Origin: Micromonospora sp. H61
GTDB taxonomy: Bacteria > Actinomycetota > Actinomycetes > Mycobacteriales > Micromonosporaceae
Direction: 5' to 3'
NCBI RefSeq assembly: GCF_018070325.1
Contig: NZ_JAGPXY010000045.1
Span: forward strand, 1 to 50,216
Length of the DNA stretch: 50,216 bases
Every line of letters begins with the position of its first letter. Position 1 is the first letter of the stretch. A model generated the notes under the pieces. That model was not told the DNA's origin and searched no databases. It worked only from the letters and a program-made list of their open reading frames with translations. The translations under genes were made by a program, and so were the position numbers. This document shows positions 33,434 to 42,420 of the stretch, one piece after another.

Positions 33434-34216
33434 ATGGCGGGGCAAGGAGGAAATGTGGCGGCGAAGACAGACGACAGCGGGCCCGAACTCCCGCCGGCCA
33501 TCGAGAGCGCCTGGGGGCTGCGGGAGCGGCAACCCAAGGGCCCACGGCCGGGAATGAGCGTGCCCGCCATCGTGGACGCCGCCGTACGCGTGGCCGACGC
33601 CGACGGTCTGGCGGCCGTCTCGATGAGCCGGGTGGCCAAGGAGCTGGGCGCCGCGACCATGGCCCTCTACCGGTACGTCGGCTCGAAGGACGAGCTGCTC
33701 ATGCTCATGGTGGACACCGGGTACGGCCCATCCCCCGGGCCGCCCCCACCCGAGGACGACTGGCGCGCCGGCCTCACCCGTTGGGCCTGGGCCGAGCACG
33801 AGGTACTGCGGCAACGCTCCTGGCTGCTGCACGTGCCGATCAGCGGCCCACCGATCACCCCGCAGCAGCTCGGCTGGATGGAGGACGGGCTGCGCTGCCT
33901 CGACGGCACCACGCTCGGCGAGGGCGAGAAGATGTCGGTGCTCCTGCTGATCACCGGCTACGTCCGCAACGAGGCCACCCTCACGTCGCAGATCGCCGAG
34001 GGCAGCCGGGCGGCCGGCGTCGAGCCCAGCGAGATGATGCCGGCGTACAGCCGGCTGGTGACCCGGCTCATCGACCCGGCCCGCTTCCCCGCGCTGCACC
34101 GGGTGCTGAGCGCCGGCGTGCTCACCCAGGACGACGACCCCGACGACGAGTTCGCCTTCGGCCTGGACCGGATCCTCGACGGCGTCGAGGCGCTGATCCG
34201 ACGCCGGGCGGGCTGA
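33434..34216 (+). CDS. TetR-family repressor of the adjacent efflux pump
   Basis: 260 residues with a long N-terminal extension (about 40) before the helix-turn-helix (IVDAAVRVADADGLAAVSMS, RVAKELGAATMALYRYVGSK, DELLMLMVD). The C-terminal ligand domain resembles the TetR_C group. Start ATG 33434 lies 9 bases after the second operator. Nine bases separate it from the AraC-type gene, so the two regulators form one unit, probably autoregulated. Confidence 0.92.
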   Translation: MAGQGGNVAAKTDDSGPELPPAIESAWGLRERQPKGPRPGMSVPAIVDAAVRVADADGLAAVSMSRVAKELGAATMALYRYVGSKDELLMLMVDTGYGPSPGPPPPEDDWRAGLTRWAWAEHEVLRQRSWLLHVPISGPPITPQQLGWMEDGLRCLDGTTLGEGEKMSVLLLITGYVRNEATLTSQIAEGSRAAGVEPSEMMPAYSRLVTRLIDPARFPALHRVLSAGVLTQDDDPDDEFAFGLDRILDGVEALIRRRAG

Positions 34217-34225
34217 GGGAGCCCC

Positions 34226-35260
34226 ATGCTGCCGAGACACACCATCGACACCACGGTCCTGCCACCGGGCGAACGGTTCGGCATGTGGCTGGACCTGGTC
34301 GCACGTACCTCAGCGCCGCTGCGCATCCAGTCCGCGCACAGCGACGACTTCGCCGCCCGCGCCGACTTCACCGCTCTCGGCCCGATCCAGCTGGTGCAGT
34401 ACGAGTACCCGTCGCTGGACGCCACCCGTACCCGGAAGTTGGTCCGTCAGTCCGACCCGGAGCTGTACATCCTCGCCCTCACCACCGGCGGCCTCGGCAC
34501 GTCCAGCCAGGACGGTCGCCGCAGCGAGATCCTGGCCGGCGAGTTCACCTTCTACGACGCGTCCCGGCCGCACGTCGTCTGCCACCACGCGACCGAGCCC
34601 GAGCGGAACCAGGCCACCTCGATCATCACGATGATCCCGCACGCCGCGCTGCCACTGCCACCACAGCGGATGGCCGCGCTCTACGGCGGCCGGATGTCCG
34701 GCAGCGAGGGGATCGGGGCGTTGCTCGCGCAGTTCCTGCTCCAGGTGACCGGGCACCCCGAGCAGTACCACGCCGCCGACGCCAGCCGGCTCGGCGCGGT
34801 GGGGCTCGACCTGGCCACCACCATGCTCGGCCGGCACCTCGTCGCCGAGGACGCCGTGCCCACCGAGGTCCGCCGCCGGGCGCTGCTCACCCAGGTGCAG
34901 TCGTACATCCACAGTCACCTCGGCGACGCGACGCTCGGCCCGCAGGTGGTCGCCGACGCCCACCACATCTCGGTGCGGTCCCTGCACCGATTGTTCGAGG
35001 CCGAGGACGCCACTGTGGCGTCGTACATCCGGGATCTGCGGCTGGCCCGGTGCCGGCGCGACCTGACCGACCCGGCGCTGCGCAGGCAGCCCGTGCAGAC
35101 CGTCGCGGCGCGGTGGGGTTTTTCCGACAAGGCCCACTTCAGCCGGGCATTCCGGGCCGCGTACGGCACCACCCCGCAGGAACACCGTGACAGTGGCTCG
35201 GATTTGGCGCGGATCGTCAACCGCCAGGCGTCCACGGTCAACTCGCTGCCGGCAGACTGA
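34226..35260 (+). CDS. AraC-family transcriptional regulator
   Basis: 344 residues. N-terminal AraC_binding_2-like domain (about 20-190) and a C-terminal double helix-turn-helix (about 240-325): ADAHHISVRSLHRLFEAEDA, SYIRDLRLARCRRDL, VAARWGFSDKAHFSRAFRAA, YGTTPQEHR. Read in one unit with the TetR gene. Target unknown; the pump gene is one candidate. Confidence 0.92.
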   Translation: MLPRHTIDTTVLPPGERFGMWLDLVARTSAPLRIQSAHSDDFAARADFTALGPIQLVQYEYPSLDATRTRKLVRQSDPELYILALTTGGLGTSSQDGRRSEILAGEFTFYDASRPHVVCHHATEPERNQATSIITMIPHAALPLPPQRMAALYGGRMSGSEGIGALLAQFLLQVTGHPEQYHAADASRLGAVGLDLATTMLGRHLVAEDAVPTEVRRRALLTQVQSYIHSHLGDATLGPQVVADAHHISVRSLHRLFEAEDATVASYIRDLRLARCRRDLTDPALRRQPVQTVAARWGFSDKAHFSRAFRAAYGTTPQEHRDSGSDLARIVNRQASTVNSLPAD

Positions 35261-35315
35261 CACCAACGCGGCCGGCCATCGACTGGTGGGCCGCCAACGG
35301 GGGCCGTGGCGAGGC

Positions 35316-35337
35316 GCCCGCCGCTCGCGCGGCGGGC
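35316..35337. terminator. GC-rich hairpin between convergent araC-type and topoisomerase genes
   Basis: Stem GCCCGCCGC / GCGGCGGGC with TCGC loop, in the 154-bp gap where two transcription units meet. No T-run. The rest of the gap holds no ORF that looks coding. Confidence 0.5.
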
Positions 35338-35414
35338 GGCCGCCCGGTGGCACCCCGCTGACGCCGAGGCTCCGGCTCCGTCGCGCTTCCCCCCAGAATC
35401 GCCGACGGGGCCGG

Positions 35415-36401
35415 TCAGGCCCCCTCCAGCAGCTTCAGGACGACCTGCTCCGCCTCCTCGCGAGGCGCCTGCGGGTCCACCGACGCCACCACCCCGTCGT
35501 GGTAGAGGTCGACCACCCGAGGGTCCACGTAGGACGCGCGAGCCACCGTCGGCGTGTTGCCCAGCAGCTCCGCCACCTCACGCATCACGGCGACCACCGC
35601 CTTCCGCCGGGCGGTCACCGAGCGGGCCGGACCGGCGGTGGCCAACTCGGTGGCCGCGAGCACCGTGGCGTGCCAGGTGCGGAAGTCCTTCGCTGTCATC
35701 TCCCCACCGCTGGCGTCGCGCAGGTAACCGTTGACCTCGTCGCTACGCACGTCGCGCCACTCCCGGCCGTCCCAGTAGCCGAACAGCCGCTCCGCCCGTC
35801 GCCGACGACGGCGCAGATTCACCAGCACCTGGCACAGCTCCGGGTCCTCGATCCGGCGTACCTGCTCGATGCCCCCCTTCGCGGGAAACACGAACACCAC
35901 GCAGCCGCTCCGGGACCGGGCATGCTCGGGGCGCAGGGTGGACACCCCGTACGTCGGGTCGTCGCCGTTCGCGTACTGGTCACTGCCGACCCGGAACATC
36001 CCCATGTCCAGCAGGCGGGTCACCGTCGCCAGCACCCGGTCCCGGCCCAGTCCACGGCCGTCCAGGTCGCGCCCCACCCGTTCGCGCAGCGCCGGTAGCC
36101 GCCGGGCCACCTCCAGCATGTGGTCGAACTTCGCCTCGTCCTGCTTCTCCCGCCACCGCGGGTGGTAGATGTACTGCTTGCGCCCGGCCGCGTCGATCCC
36201 GATCGCCTGGATGTGCCCGTTCGGGTGCGGCGCGATCCACACGTCCTGCCAGGCCGGCGGGATGACCAACTCCCGCAGCCGGGCCAGGACATCCGGATCC
36301 CGCACCGGAGCCCCGGACGAGTCGACGAAGAGCCAACCCCGTCCGCGCCGACGCCGTCCGTACCCCGGTCGACCCGGGTCGCTACGCCGCAACCGCACCG
36401 G
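35415..36401 (-). CDS. Type IB DNA topoisomerase (poxvirus/eukaryote-like)
   Basis: 328 residues from GTG 36401, inside the last codons of the preceding glycosyltransferase (20-bp overlap). Relaxes supercoils through a 3'-phosphotyrosine. Seen: LVIPPAWQDVWIAPHPNGHI, GRKQYIYHPRWRE, LLDMGMFRVGSDQYAN, the active-site segment MTAKDFRTWHATVLAA with its His, and the catalytic Tyr in ARASYVDPRVVDLY. Last gene of the heptose/glycosyltransferase operon, an odd partner that may only share its transcript. Confidence 0.93.
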   Translation of the reverse strand, partial: PVRLRRSDPGRPGYGRRRRGRGWLFVDSSGAPVRDPDVLARLRELVIPPAWQDVWIAPHPNGHIQAIGIDAAGRKQYIYHPRWREKQDEAKFDHMLEVARRLPALRERVGRDLDGRGLGRDRVLATVTRLLDMGMFRVGSDQYANGDDPTYGVSTLRPEHARSRSGCVVFVFPAKGGIEQVRRIEDPELCQVLVNLRRRRRRAERLFGYWDGREWRDVRSDEVNGYLRDASGGEMTAKDFRTWHATVLAATELATAGPARSVTARRKAVVAVMREVAELLGNTPTVARASYVDPRVVDLYHDGVVASVDPQAPREEAEQVVLKLLEGA

Positions 36402-37335
36402 AGACCCGCACCACCCTCTCCACCTCGGCCACGGCGACGAGCACCTCGTCAAGGCGCAGAGCCGCCATCGTCGGGTGGCTTCCTACCCCATCCCACCTGG
36501 ACCAATCCGCCTCGCCGGCCCAGAGCACCCGGTGCCGTGGCCGGTCCGGTGGTGGCCCCCACAGCGCCGGCGGCACCGGCCCGAAGAGGACGACCGACGG
36601 GGTGCCGTACCCGGTGGCCAGGTGAGCGACCCCGGTGTCCCCGCTGACCACCAGCCGGGCGTCGGCCACCAGCGCGGCGAGCGCGCCCAGGTCGGTCCGG
36701 CCGGCCAGCACAGCCTCCGAGCTCAGGCCCGCCGCCTCGGCCACCCGGGCCGCCAGCGCCCGTTCGTCGGCCGAGCCGGTGAGCAGCACCCGGTGCCCCT
36801 GGTCGGTCAGTGCCCGGGCCAGCGCGGCGAACCGCTCGGCGGGCCACCGCTTGGCCGGGATCTTGCTGCCCGGGTGCAGCACCGTGACGCCGCTGGGCAG
36901 CCCCGCCGAAGGGGTCCGACGCAGGCTGAGGTCGGCGCGGTCGGCCGGGATGTCGTACCAGGACAGCAGCCGGCACCACCGGTCCACCTCGTGCTCGTCG
37001 ACAGCCCAGCGCGGGCCGTCGGCGCAGCCGGCGTCCGGGCTGGCGAAGGCGAGCAGCCGACCGGGCCGGGTGGCCGCGAGCAGCCGGTGCGACTGCGGGC
37101 CGCGTCCGTGCAGGTTGACCGCGACCCGCGGGGCCGACTCCACCCGGAGAGGGCGATCCAGCCCTGCGGTGTCCACCAGCCGGTCGACGCCGCCGACCAG
37201 GTCGACCAGCGGGGCCAGCCAGCCGGGCGCGGCGAGCGCCAGCTCCCGCGACGGGTACGCGGCCCGAAGCGCCCGCAGCGCGGGCACCGCGGTCACCAGA
37301 TCGCCGACGCCGAGGGCGCGCAGCACAAGGATCAC
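36382..37335 (-). CDS. Glycosyltransferase family 9 (heptosyltransferase-like)
   Basis: 317 residues from GTG 37335, which overlaps the SDR stop by 4 nt and has AGGAGA upstream. Seen: ILVLRALGVGDLVTAVPALR, VAVNLHGRGPQSHRLL, TVLHPGSKIPAKRWPAERF, LVVSGDTGVAHLATGYGTPS and VLFGPVPPALWGPP, the GT9 pattern of ADP-heptose:LPS heptosyltransferases (WaaC/WaaF). With heptose synthesis genes in the same operon, heptose transfer is the likely reaction; the acceptor is unknown. Confidence 0.9.
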   Translation of the reverse strand: MILVLRALGVGDLVTAVPALRALRAAYPSRELALAAPGWLAPLVDLVGGVDRLVDTAGLDRPLRVESAPRVAVNLHGRGPQSHRLLAATRPGRLLAFASPDAGCADGPRWAVDEHEVDRWCRLLSWYDIPADRADLSLRRTPSAGLPSGVTVLHPGSKIPAKRWPAERFAALARALTDQGHRVLLTGSADERALAARVAEAAGLSSEAVLAGRTDLGALAALVADARLVVSGDTGVAHLATGYGTPSVVLFGPVPPALWGPPPDRPRHRVLWAGEADWSRWDGVGSHPTMAALRLDEVLVAVAEVERVVRVSGAVAA

Positions 37336-38033
37336 GGGTACGAGGTCTCCTGCTCGGCGCAGACCACCATCTCGCGCACCGCGCAACCGGGCGGCTGGTT
37401 GAGCGCGAACATGATCGCGGCGGCGGTGTCGGCGGGCTCGTTGAGGTTCGCGTCCGGCCCCGGCTTGTACTGCGGGTCACGTTCGTCGAAGAACGCGGTG
37501 CGCATGCCACCCGGAATGAGCAGGGTGACGCCGACCTGACCGGCCAGCTCGGCGGCGAGGGCTCGGGTGAACCCCACCACGCCGAACTTCGCCGCGCAGT
37601 ACGCGGTGGCGTCGCTGACCGCCTTGACGCCCAGGGTGGAGGCGACGGTGACGATGCGGCCCCGGGAGGTCAGCAGGAACGGCAGCGCGGCCCGGATCAC
37701 CGCCGCGGTGGCCAGCAGGTCGACGGCGACGATCCGGTCCCAGGTCTCCCCCGGCAGGTCGGCGAGTCGGCCCGGCACGTCCGTGCCGGCGGCGGTCACC
37801 ACCGCGTCCAGGCCACCGGCCTGCTCGGCGAGGTGCTGGGTGGCCACCTCGGCGGCACGCGTGTCGGCCAGGTCGCACTCGGTCCAGGACACCCCGTCGG
37901 CCGGCGGCTGCCGGTCCAGCACGAGCGGTCGGCCACCGGAGGCGGCCACCGCGGCGACCACCGCGGCGCCGAGGCCGCTGGCGCCGCCGGTGACCAGGAC
38001 GGTGGGCCCGGCACCGGGCCGCGTGGCGGTCAT
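37332..38033 (-). CDS. Short-chain dehydrogenase/reductase in the heptose operon
   Basis: 233 residues, classical SDR. Seen: cofactor loop VLVTGGASGLGAAV, TAAGTDVP in place of NNAG, catalytic Ser in VASTLGVKAV and YCAAK with the Tyr/Lys pair. Linked by ATGA and GTGA overlaps to hldE upstream and GT9 downstream. It is too short and has the wrong motif spacing for the epimerase HldD (extended SDR of about 310 residues), so it more likely oxidises or reduces a sugar or an intermediate. Confidence 0.9.
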   Translation of the reverse strand: MTATRPGAGPTVLVTGGASGLGAAVVAAVAASGGRPLVLDRQPPADGVSWTECDLADTRAAEVATQHLAEQAGGLDAVVTAAGTDVPGRLADLPGETWDRIVAVDLLATAAVIRAALPFLLTSRGRIVTVASTLGVKAVSDATAYCAAKFGVVGFTRALAAELAGQVGVTLLIPGGMRTAFFDERDPQYKPGPDANLNEPADTAAAIMFALNQPPGCAVREMVVCAEQETSYP

Positions 38034-39490
38034 CGGGTCCGCTCCGCGAGCGTGCGGACGATCAGGTCGGTGGTCGAACGACCGTCCAGATAGGGCACCA
38101 CGACGGTGTTCCCACCCCAACGGCGCAGGACCTCCGCCTCCGGCAGTGTGGCGTTCGCGTCCCCACCGCCGGTGGCGTAGTCGCCGCCCTTGACCCACAC
38201 GTCGGGGCGTACCCAGGACAGCGCCGTCTCCGGGGTCGGCTCGTCGAAGACGAGGACCGCGTCGACGCAGCTCAGCGCGGCCAGCAGTCGGGCGCGGTCG
38301 CCTTCGGACTGCACCGGCCGGTCCGGCCCCTTCAACCCGGCCACGCTGGCGTCGGAGTTCAGGCAGACGATCAGGCAGTCGCCGAGCTGCCGGGCCGCCT
38401 CCAGGGTGGCCACGTGCCCGGCGTGCAGCAGGTCGAAGCAACCGCCGGTCGCCACCACAGTGCCACCCGCGGCGCGTACCTCACCCAGGAGCGTGGCGAC
38501 GGCGGCGACTCCCACCCGGTCGGCCACCGCAGCACCTCGTGGTACCGGCTGGAGGGCTCGTGGCCCCGGCGCACTCCTGGCCCGCACCGCAGGCGCCGAC
38601 GGAGGCAGTGCCGTGGCCACTCCCCCACCGGCCACGTACGCGGACGCCTCGGCGACCGCCACCTGCACCGCCTCGGAGACCAGCGCGCCCTGGGCCAGCG
38701 CGAGGCTGGCCGCCGCCGCGAACCGGTCGCCGGCGCCGCAGGTGTCCCCCTCGGCGCTACCCGGCGTCGGCACCACCAGCGGCGTCGACCCGGCGTGGCA
38801 GAGCAGCGCGCCGTCGCCGCCGAGCGTCACGGCGACCGCGCCGGCCCGCCAGCGCCGCCGTAGCCCCTGGGCGCCCCGGGACGCGGTGGCCAGTCGGGAG
38901 GCGCCGGGCAGCGCGGGGACCAGCTCGCGCACCTCGGACTCGTTCGGGGTGGCCAGGTGTACGCCGGGCACGGCCGCCGGGCCGCGCGGATGCGGGTCCC
39001 ACACCACCGGCGCGCGGGTGGTGGCCAACGCGTCGCGCAGCGCGGGCTGCCGGGCCACCCCCCGGCCGTAGTCGCTCACCAGCACCGCCGACGCCGCGGC
39101 GATCACCCGGAGCACCTCGTCGGAGGGCTGACCCGGCTCCCCGGACGTGCCGCCCCGGTCATGGCGCAGCAGCACCCGCCCCCGGGCCCGCAGCCGGATC
39201 TTCTCCGGCGTCGCGCCGGAGAGGGCCAGTGGGTACACCTGCACCCCGGCGGCGGCGAGCAGCGCGCTCAGTCGGGCCCCGCCGGCGTCGTCGGCGAGCG
39301 CTGTCACCAGCACCACCTCGGCACCCTGCGCGGCGGCGAACACCGCCGCCAGCCCGGCGCCCCCCGGTCGGTCGGTGGCCACGGTCTCGTCGAGCACCGG
39401 CACCGGGGAATCCGGGCAGAGCCGGTTCACCACACCTTCCACGTCCCGGTCGAGCAGGGTGTCCCCGAGCACCACCACCGGTCCCCTCAC
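38030..39490 (-). CDS. hldE: HldE: heptose-7-phosphate kinase / heptose-1-phosphate nucleotidyltransferase
   Basis: 486 residues, bifunctional. N-terminal PfkB kinase (about 1-305): VVVLGDTLLDRDVEG, RPGGAGLAA, NESEVRELVP and the catalytic GDTCGAGDRF. C-terminal nucleotidyltransferase (about 345-486): VVATGGCFDLLHAGHV with the HxGH site, LNSDASVAGLKGPDRP and VKGGDYATGG. Makes D-glycero-D-manno-heptose 1,7-bisphosphate, then activates heptose 1-phosphate after GmhB. ADP is the usual nucleotide; GDP cannot be excluded. Start GTG 39490 with GGAGG upstream. Confidence 0.93.
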   Translation of the reverse strand: MRGPVVVLGDTLLDRDVEGVVNRLCPDSPVPVLDETVATDRPGGAGLAAVFAAAQGAEVVLVTALADDAGGARLSALLAAAGVQVYPLALSGATPEKIRLRARGRVLLRHDRGGTSGEPGQPSDEVLRVIAAASAVLVSDYGRGVARQPALRDALATTRAPVVWDPHPRGPAAVPGVHLATPNESEVRELVPALPGASRLATASRGAQGLRRRWRAGAVAVTLGGDGALLCHAGSTPLVVPTPGSAEGDTCGAGDRFAAAASLALAQGALVSEAVQVAVAEASAYVAGGGVATALPPSAPAVRARSAPGPRALQPVPRGAAVADRVGVAAVATLLGEVRAAGGTVVATGGCFDLLHAGHVATLEAARQLGDCLIVCLNSDASVAGLKGPDRPVQSEGDRARLLAALSCVDAVLVFDEPTPETALSWVRPDVWVKGGDYATGGGDANATLPEAEVLRRWGGNTVVVPYLDGRSTTDLIVRTLAERTR

Positions 39491-39505
39491 GCTTGCCTCC
39501 TCATC

Positions 39506-39553
39506 CTCACGCGTCGACCTGCTGTCCGGCTCACGCGTCGACCTGCTGTCCGG
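39506..39553. repeat. Perfect 24-bp tandem duplication at the 3' end of gmhA
   Basis: CTCACGCGTCGACCTGCTGT plus CCGG occurs twice head to tail (39506-39529 and 39530-39553). Each copy contains the stop codon and the last six codons (GQQVDA) of the isomerase gene, so the second copy in the gene direction is a spare end now lying in the 40-bp gap before hldE. Confidence 0.93.
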
Positions 39554-40244
39554 GCCCACCGTCGAGCACCACCTCGACCCCGGTGCGTACCGGCGCGGCG
39601 CTCAGCCGACCGGACGGTGCGGGCCCCCCGGGCACGGGGTGGACGACCGCCGGGTCGGCGACCGCCGCCAGCGCGGCGGGCAACTCCTGTTCGAGGTATT
39701 CGCAGAGCAGATGACTGGTCACCAGGTGCAGCTCCTGGACGACCTGGGTGTCCGGGGACGCGACGGCCAGCACGTCGTCGCAGGCGTCGGCGAGCGGATT
39801 GGGGGCGACGCCGGTGAGCGCCCAGGTGGTCACCCCGACGTCGCGGGCCGCCTGCGCGGCGGCGACCAGGTTGGGGCTGGTTCCGCTGGTGCTCAGCAAC
39901 AGCAGGATGTCGCCCGCGCGGCCGTGGGCGCGCACCTGGCGGGCGTACACGTCGGTGTAGCCGTAGTCGTTGGCGATGGCGGTGAGCGCGCTCGTCTCGG
40001 CGTGCAGCGCGATCGCGGACAGCGGCTGACGGTCGTCGTGCAGCTTGCCGACCAGCTCGGCGGTGAGGTGCTGGGCTTCGGCGGCGCTGCCACCGTTGCC
40101 GGCCACCAGCAGCCGACCCCCGGCGGCCAACCGGTGGGCCAGGTCCGCGCCCCAGCGCGCCAGCTGGCGCTCACACCGTCGGTACGGCACCAGCGCCGCC
40201 GCGAGATTCGTCAGGTGGGTGTCGAGCAGGCTGCCCGTCGGCAT
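39531..40244 (-). CDS. gmhA: GmhA-like phosphoheptose isomerase (SIS domain)
   Basis: 237 residues. Converts sedoheptulose 7-phosphate to D-glycero-D-manno-heptose 7-phosphate. Seen: GRLLVAGNGGSAAEAQHLTA with the Ser/Asn sugar-phosphate loop, TALTAIANDYGYTDVYARQV, ILLLLSTSGTSPNLVAA and LHLVTSHLLCEYLE, all characteristic of GmhA. A 35-residue Pro-rich tail follows the domain. Start ATG 40244 overlaps the GT4 stop (TGATG). Its substrate call is strengthened by HldE and GmhB in the same operon. Confidence 0.92.
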   Translation of the reverse strand: MPTGSLLDTHLTNLAAALVPYRRCERQLARWGADLAHRLAAGGRLLVAGNGGSAAEAQHLTAELVGKLHDDRQPLSAIALHAETSALTAIANDYGYTDVYARQVRAHGRAGDILLLLSTSGTSPNLVAAAQAARDVGVTTWALTGVAPNPLADACDDVLAVASPDTQVVQELHLVTSHLLCEYLEQELPAALAAVADPAVVHPVPGGPAPSGRLSAAPVRTGVEVVLDGGPGQQVDA

Positions 40245-41461
40245 CAGGCCACCACCCGGGTCGGCCGGCGCACGGCGGCCACCTCGCTGTAGACCTCGAC
40301 CAGCCGCTCGGCGGTGGCCGCCCACGAGTACCGCTCGCGGGCCCGCTCACGCGCCGCCGTCGCGTACGCGAAACGCCTGATCCGGTCGTCGAGCAACCCC
40401 TGGATCGCGGTCGCCAGCGCGCGCGGGTCCCGGGCCGGCACGAGGTCACCTGTCGTCCCGTCGACAACTGTGTCCCGGATGCCGCCCACGGCCGTGCCGA
40501 CGACCGGCACCCCACAGGCCATCGCCTCCAGCGGGGTCAACCCGAACGGCTCGTACCAGGGCGCCGCCACCAGCAGGTCCGCCGAGCGGTACCAGCGGCC
40601 CATCTCCTCCCGGGGCACCGCGCCGACCAGGTGCACCCGGTCGGCCACCCCGCACGACTCCGCGAGGGCCCGCAGCCGGCGGGCGTACGGGTCGGTCTCC
40701 AACAGCCCCTCGGGTGGGCCGCCGACGACCACGCACTCGGCGTCCGGGACCAGCGCCATCGCGCGGATCACGGTCTGGAAGCCCTTGCGCTCGACCAGCC
40801 GACCCACTGTGAGGATGCGGGCTCGTCCGGGTTCCCGGTCGGCGGCCGGCCCGAGCGGGGCGAAGGTGGCGAGGTTGACCCCGGACGGCACCACTGTCAT
40901 CCGGGACCGGGGCACACCCATCCGGACCAGCTCGCCCACCTCGTCGCGGCACTGCGCGACGATCCGGTCCACCGAGCGGCCCAGCTCCCGCTCGTAGGAG
41001 ACGCGTCGGGCCGGGCTGGTGTCCTGCACCCCCTGGTAGCGACGCTTCACAGTGCCCAGCGCGTGGTACGTCTGCACCACCGGCACCCCGGTCTGCCTAC
41101 CGGCGGTCAGCCCGGCCAGTCCGCTCATCCAGAAGTGCGCGTGGATCACCTCGGGCACCCAGTCGCCGCCGCGCCACCGCTCGATCAGCCAGTTGCTGAA
41201 CTCCCGCATGTGCGGCAGCAGCGCGTCCTTTGCCACCGGCTCGGCCGGGCCGGCCGGCACGTGCACCACGTCGTACCCGTCCGGGCTGCGGACGGTCACC
41301 GGCAGGTCGGGCGCGTCGCGGCGGGTGTAGACCCGCACGTCGTGCCCGGCGGCGGCGAGCGCTGCGGACAGCTCCGCGACGTGCGTGTTCTGGCCGCCGG
41401 CGTCCTCCCCTCCGAGGACGGCGAGCGGGCTGGCGTGCTCCGAGATCATCGCGATCCGCAT
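40244..41461 (-). CDS. Glycosyltransferase family 4
   Basis: 405 residues. GT-B fold retaining transferase. Seen: MRIAMISEHASPLAVLG then GGEDAGGQNTHVAELS (donor-loop Gly cluster), EVIHAHFWMSGLAG, VQTYHALGTVKRRY, VVPSGVNLATFAP, ILTVGRLVERKGFQ and the EX7E element EPFGLTPLEAMACGVPVVG. Similar in layout to MshA and sucrose-phosphate-synthase-like enzymes. Donor may be an NDP-hexose or heptose. Overlaps both neighbours, so it is firmly in the operon. Confidence 0.92.
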   Translation of the reverse strand: MRIAMISEHASPLAVLGGEDAGGQNTHVAELSAALAAAGHDVRVYTRRDAPDLPVTVRSPDGYDVVHVPAGPAEPVAKDALLPHMREFSNWLIERWRGGDWVPEVIHAHFWMSGLAGLTAGRQTGVPVVQTYHALGTVKRRYQGVQDTSPARRVSYERELGRSVDRIVAQCRDEVGELVRMGVPRSRMTVVPSGVNLATFAPLGPAADREPGRARILTVGRLVERKGFQTVIRAMALVPDAECVVVGGPPEGLLETDPYARRLRALAESCGVADRVHLVGAVPREEMGRWYRSADLLVAAPWYEPFGLTPLEAMACGVPVVGTAVGGIRDTVVDGTTGDLVPARDPRALATAIQGLLDDRIRRFAYATAARERARERYSWAATAERLVEVYSEVAAVRRPTRVVA

Positions 41462-42420
41462 ACTTCCTCCTCCAGCAGCCGGTCCCAGTCAGCGAGGAAA
41501 CGGTCGAGGCCGTACCTGTCGCGCGCGGCGGTTCGCGCCGCCGCTCCGGCCTGGCGCGCGGTAGCCGGTTCGGCGATGAACCGGCGGGCGGCGTCGAGCA
41601 GGGTGTCGGTCCGGGTGGCGAGCGCCCCCGCCTCCGGGGGCACCGCCATCACCGCCTCGGTGGTGGCGAGCGCGACGACCGGCATGCCGATCGACATCGC
41701 CTCGATGAGGCTGAGCCCGAGGGAGGTCCACCGGCACAGGTGCAGGTACGCCCGCCGCCGGGCCAGCTCGGTGTGCATCCGCTCCTGGGGCACGTCGTCG
41801 TGGCTGGTGAGCCGATCGGCGGGCAGCCCGAGGTGGTCGGCCAGGCCGGCGACGCCCATGCCGAACACATCCAGCGGCGCGATCTCGGCGAACTGTGGCA
41901 GCAGGTCGGTGCCGGTGACCCGACCTCGCCGTACCGGCTCGTTGATCACCACGGCGAGCCGGTCCAACTCGCCCGTGTAGGACGCGGAGGGGGCGACGAT
42001 GCCGTGGTCGACCACTGTGGTGCGGGTGGCGCCGGTGTCCCAGAAGATCTGGTTGAACCCGGTGACGTGGGCGATGAGCAGGTCGTCGCGGTCAGCCATC
42101 GGGTGGCGGGTGTTCGGCACGTCGCCCTTGGGGGTGTTGTGCTCGACGTAGATCGCGGGAAGGTCGCGGCCGGGGCGGCGACCAAGCCACTGCTCGGCCC
42201 GGTCGATCTCCTCGGGGCGTTGCAGGATGACCAGGTCGACGTCAGCGCTCGGCAACTCCTCCGGGCTGACCTCGACCGCGCTGTCCGGCCACGGGTAGGT
42301 GCGGGCCCGGCCGAGGCCGTACGGGCCGCGGTCGGGTGTGGTGGGAATCAGGTAGCGATGGCTACCGTGCACGAACGACGTGGTCCAGGAGCCGTGCACG
42401 TGCCAGAGCAGGATGTTCAT
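41446..42420 (-). CDS. Glycosyltransferase (GT-B fold, GT4-like C-terminus)
   Basis: 324 residues from ATG 42420, which overlaps the fusion gene's stop (ATGA). Seen: MNILLWHVHGSWTTSFVHG, DLVILQRPEEID, YVEHNTPKGDVPNTRHP, and a C-terminal RWTSLGLSLIEAMSIGMPVV matching the EX7E-type nucleotide-sugar site. The N-terminus with HGSHRYLIP is found in a group of actinobacterial transferases of unknown acceptor. Ends 16 bp inside the GT4 gene. Confidence 0.88.
   Translation of the reverse strand: MNILLWHVHGSWTTSFVHGSHRYLIPTTPDRGPYGLGRARTYPWPDSAVEVSPEELPSADVDLVILQRPEEIDRAEQWLGRRPGRDLPAIYVEHNTPKGDVPNTRHPMADRDDLLIAHVTGFNQIFWDTGATRTTVVDHGIVAPSASYTGELDRLAVVINEPVRRGRVTGTDLLPQFAEIAPLDVFGMGVAGLADHLGLPADRLTSHDDVPQERMHTELARRRAYLHLCRWTSLGLSLIEAMSIGMPVVALATTEAVMAVPPEAGALATRTDTLLDAARRFIAEPATARQAGAAARTAARDRYGLDRFLADWDRLLEEEVCGSR

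Noticed and set aside
37332..38033. HldD epimerase to complete L-glycero-heptose synthesis
   Set aside because: Length 233 and motif layout are those of a classical SDR, not an extended one such as HldD.
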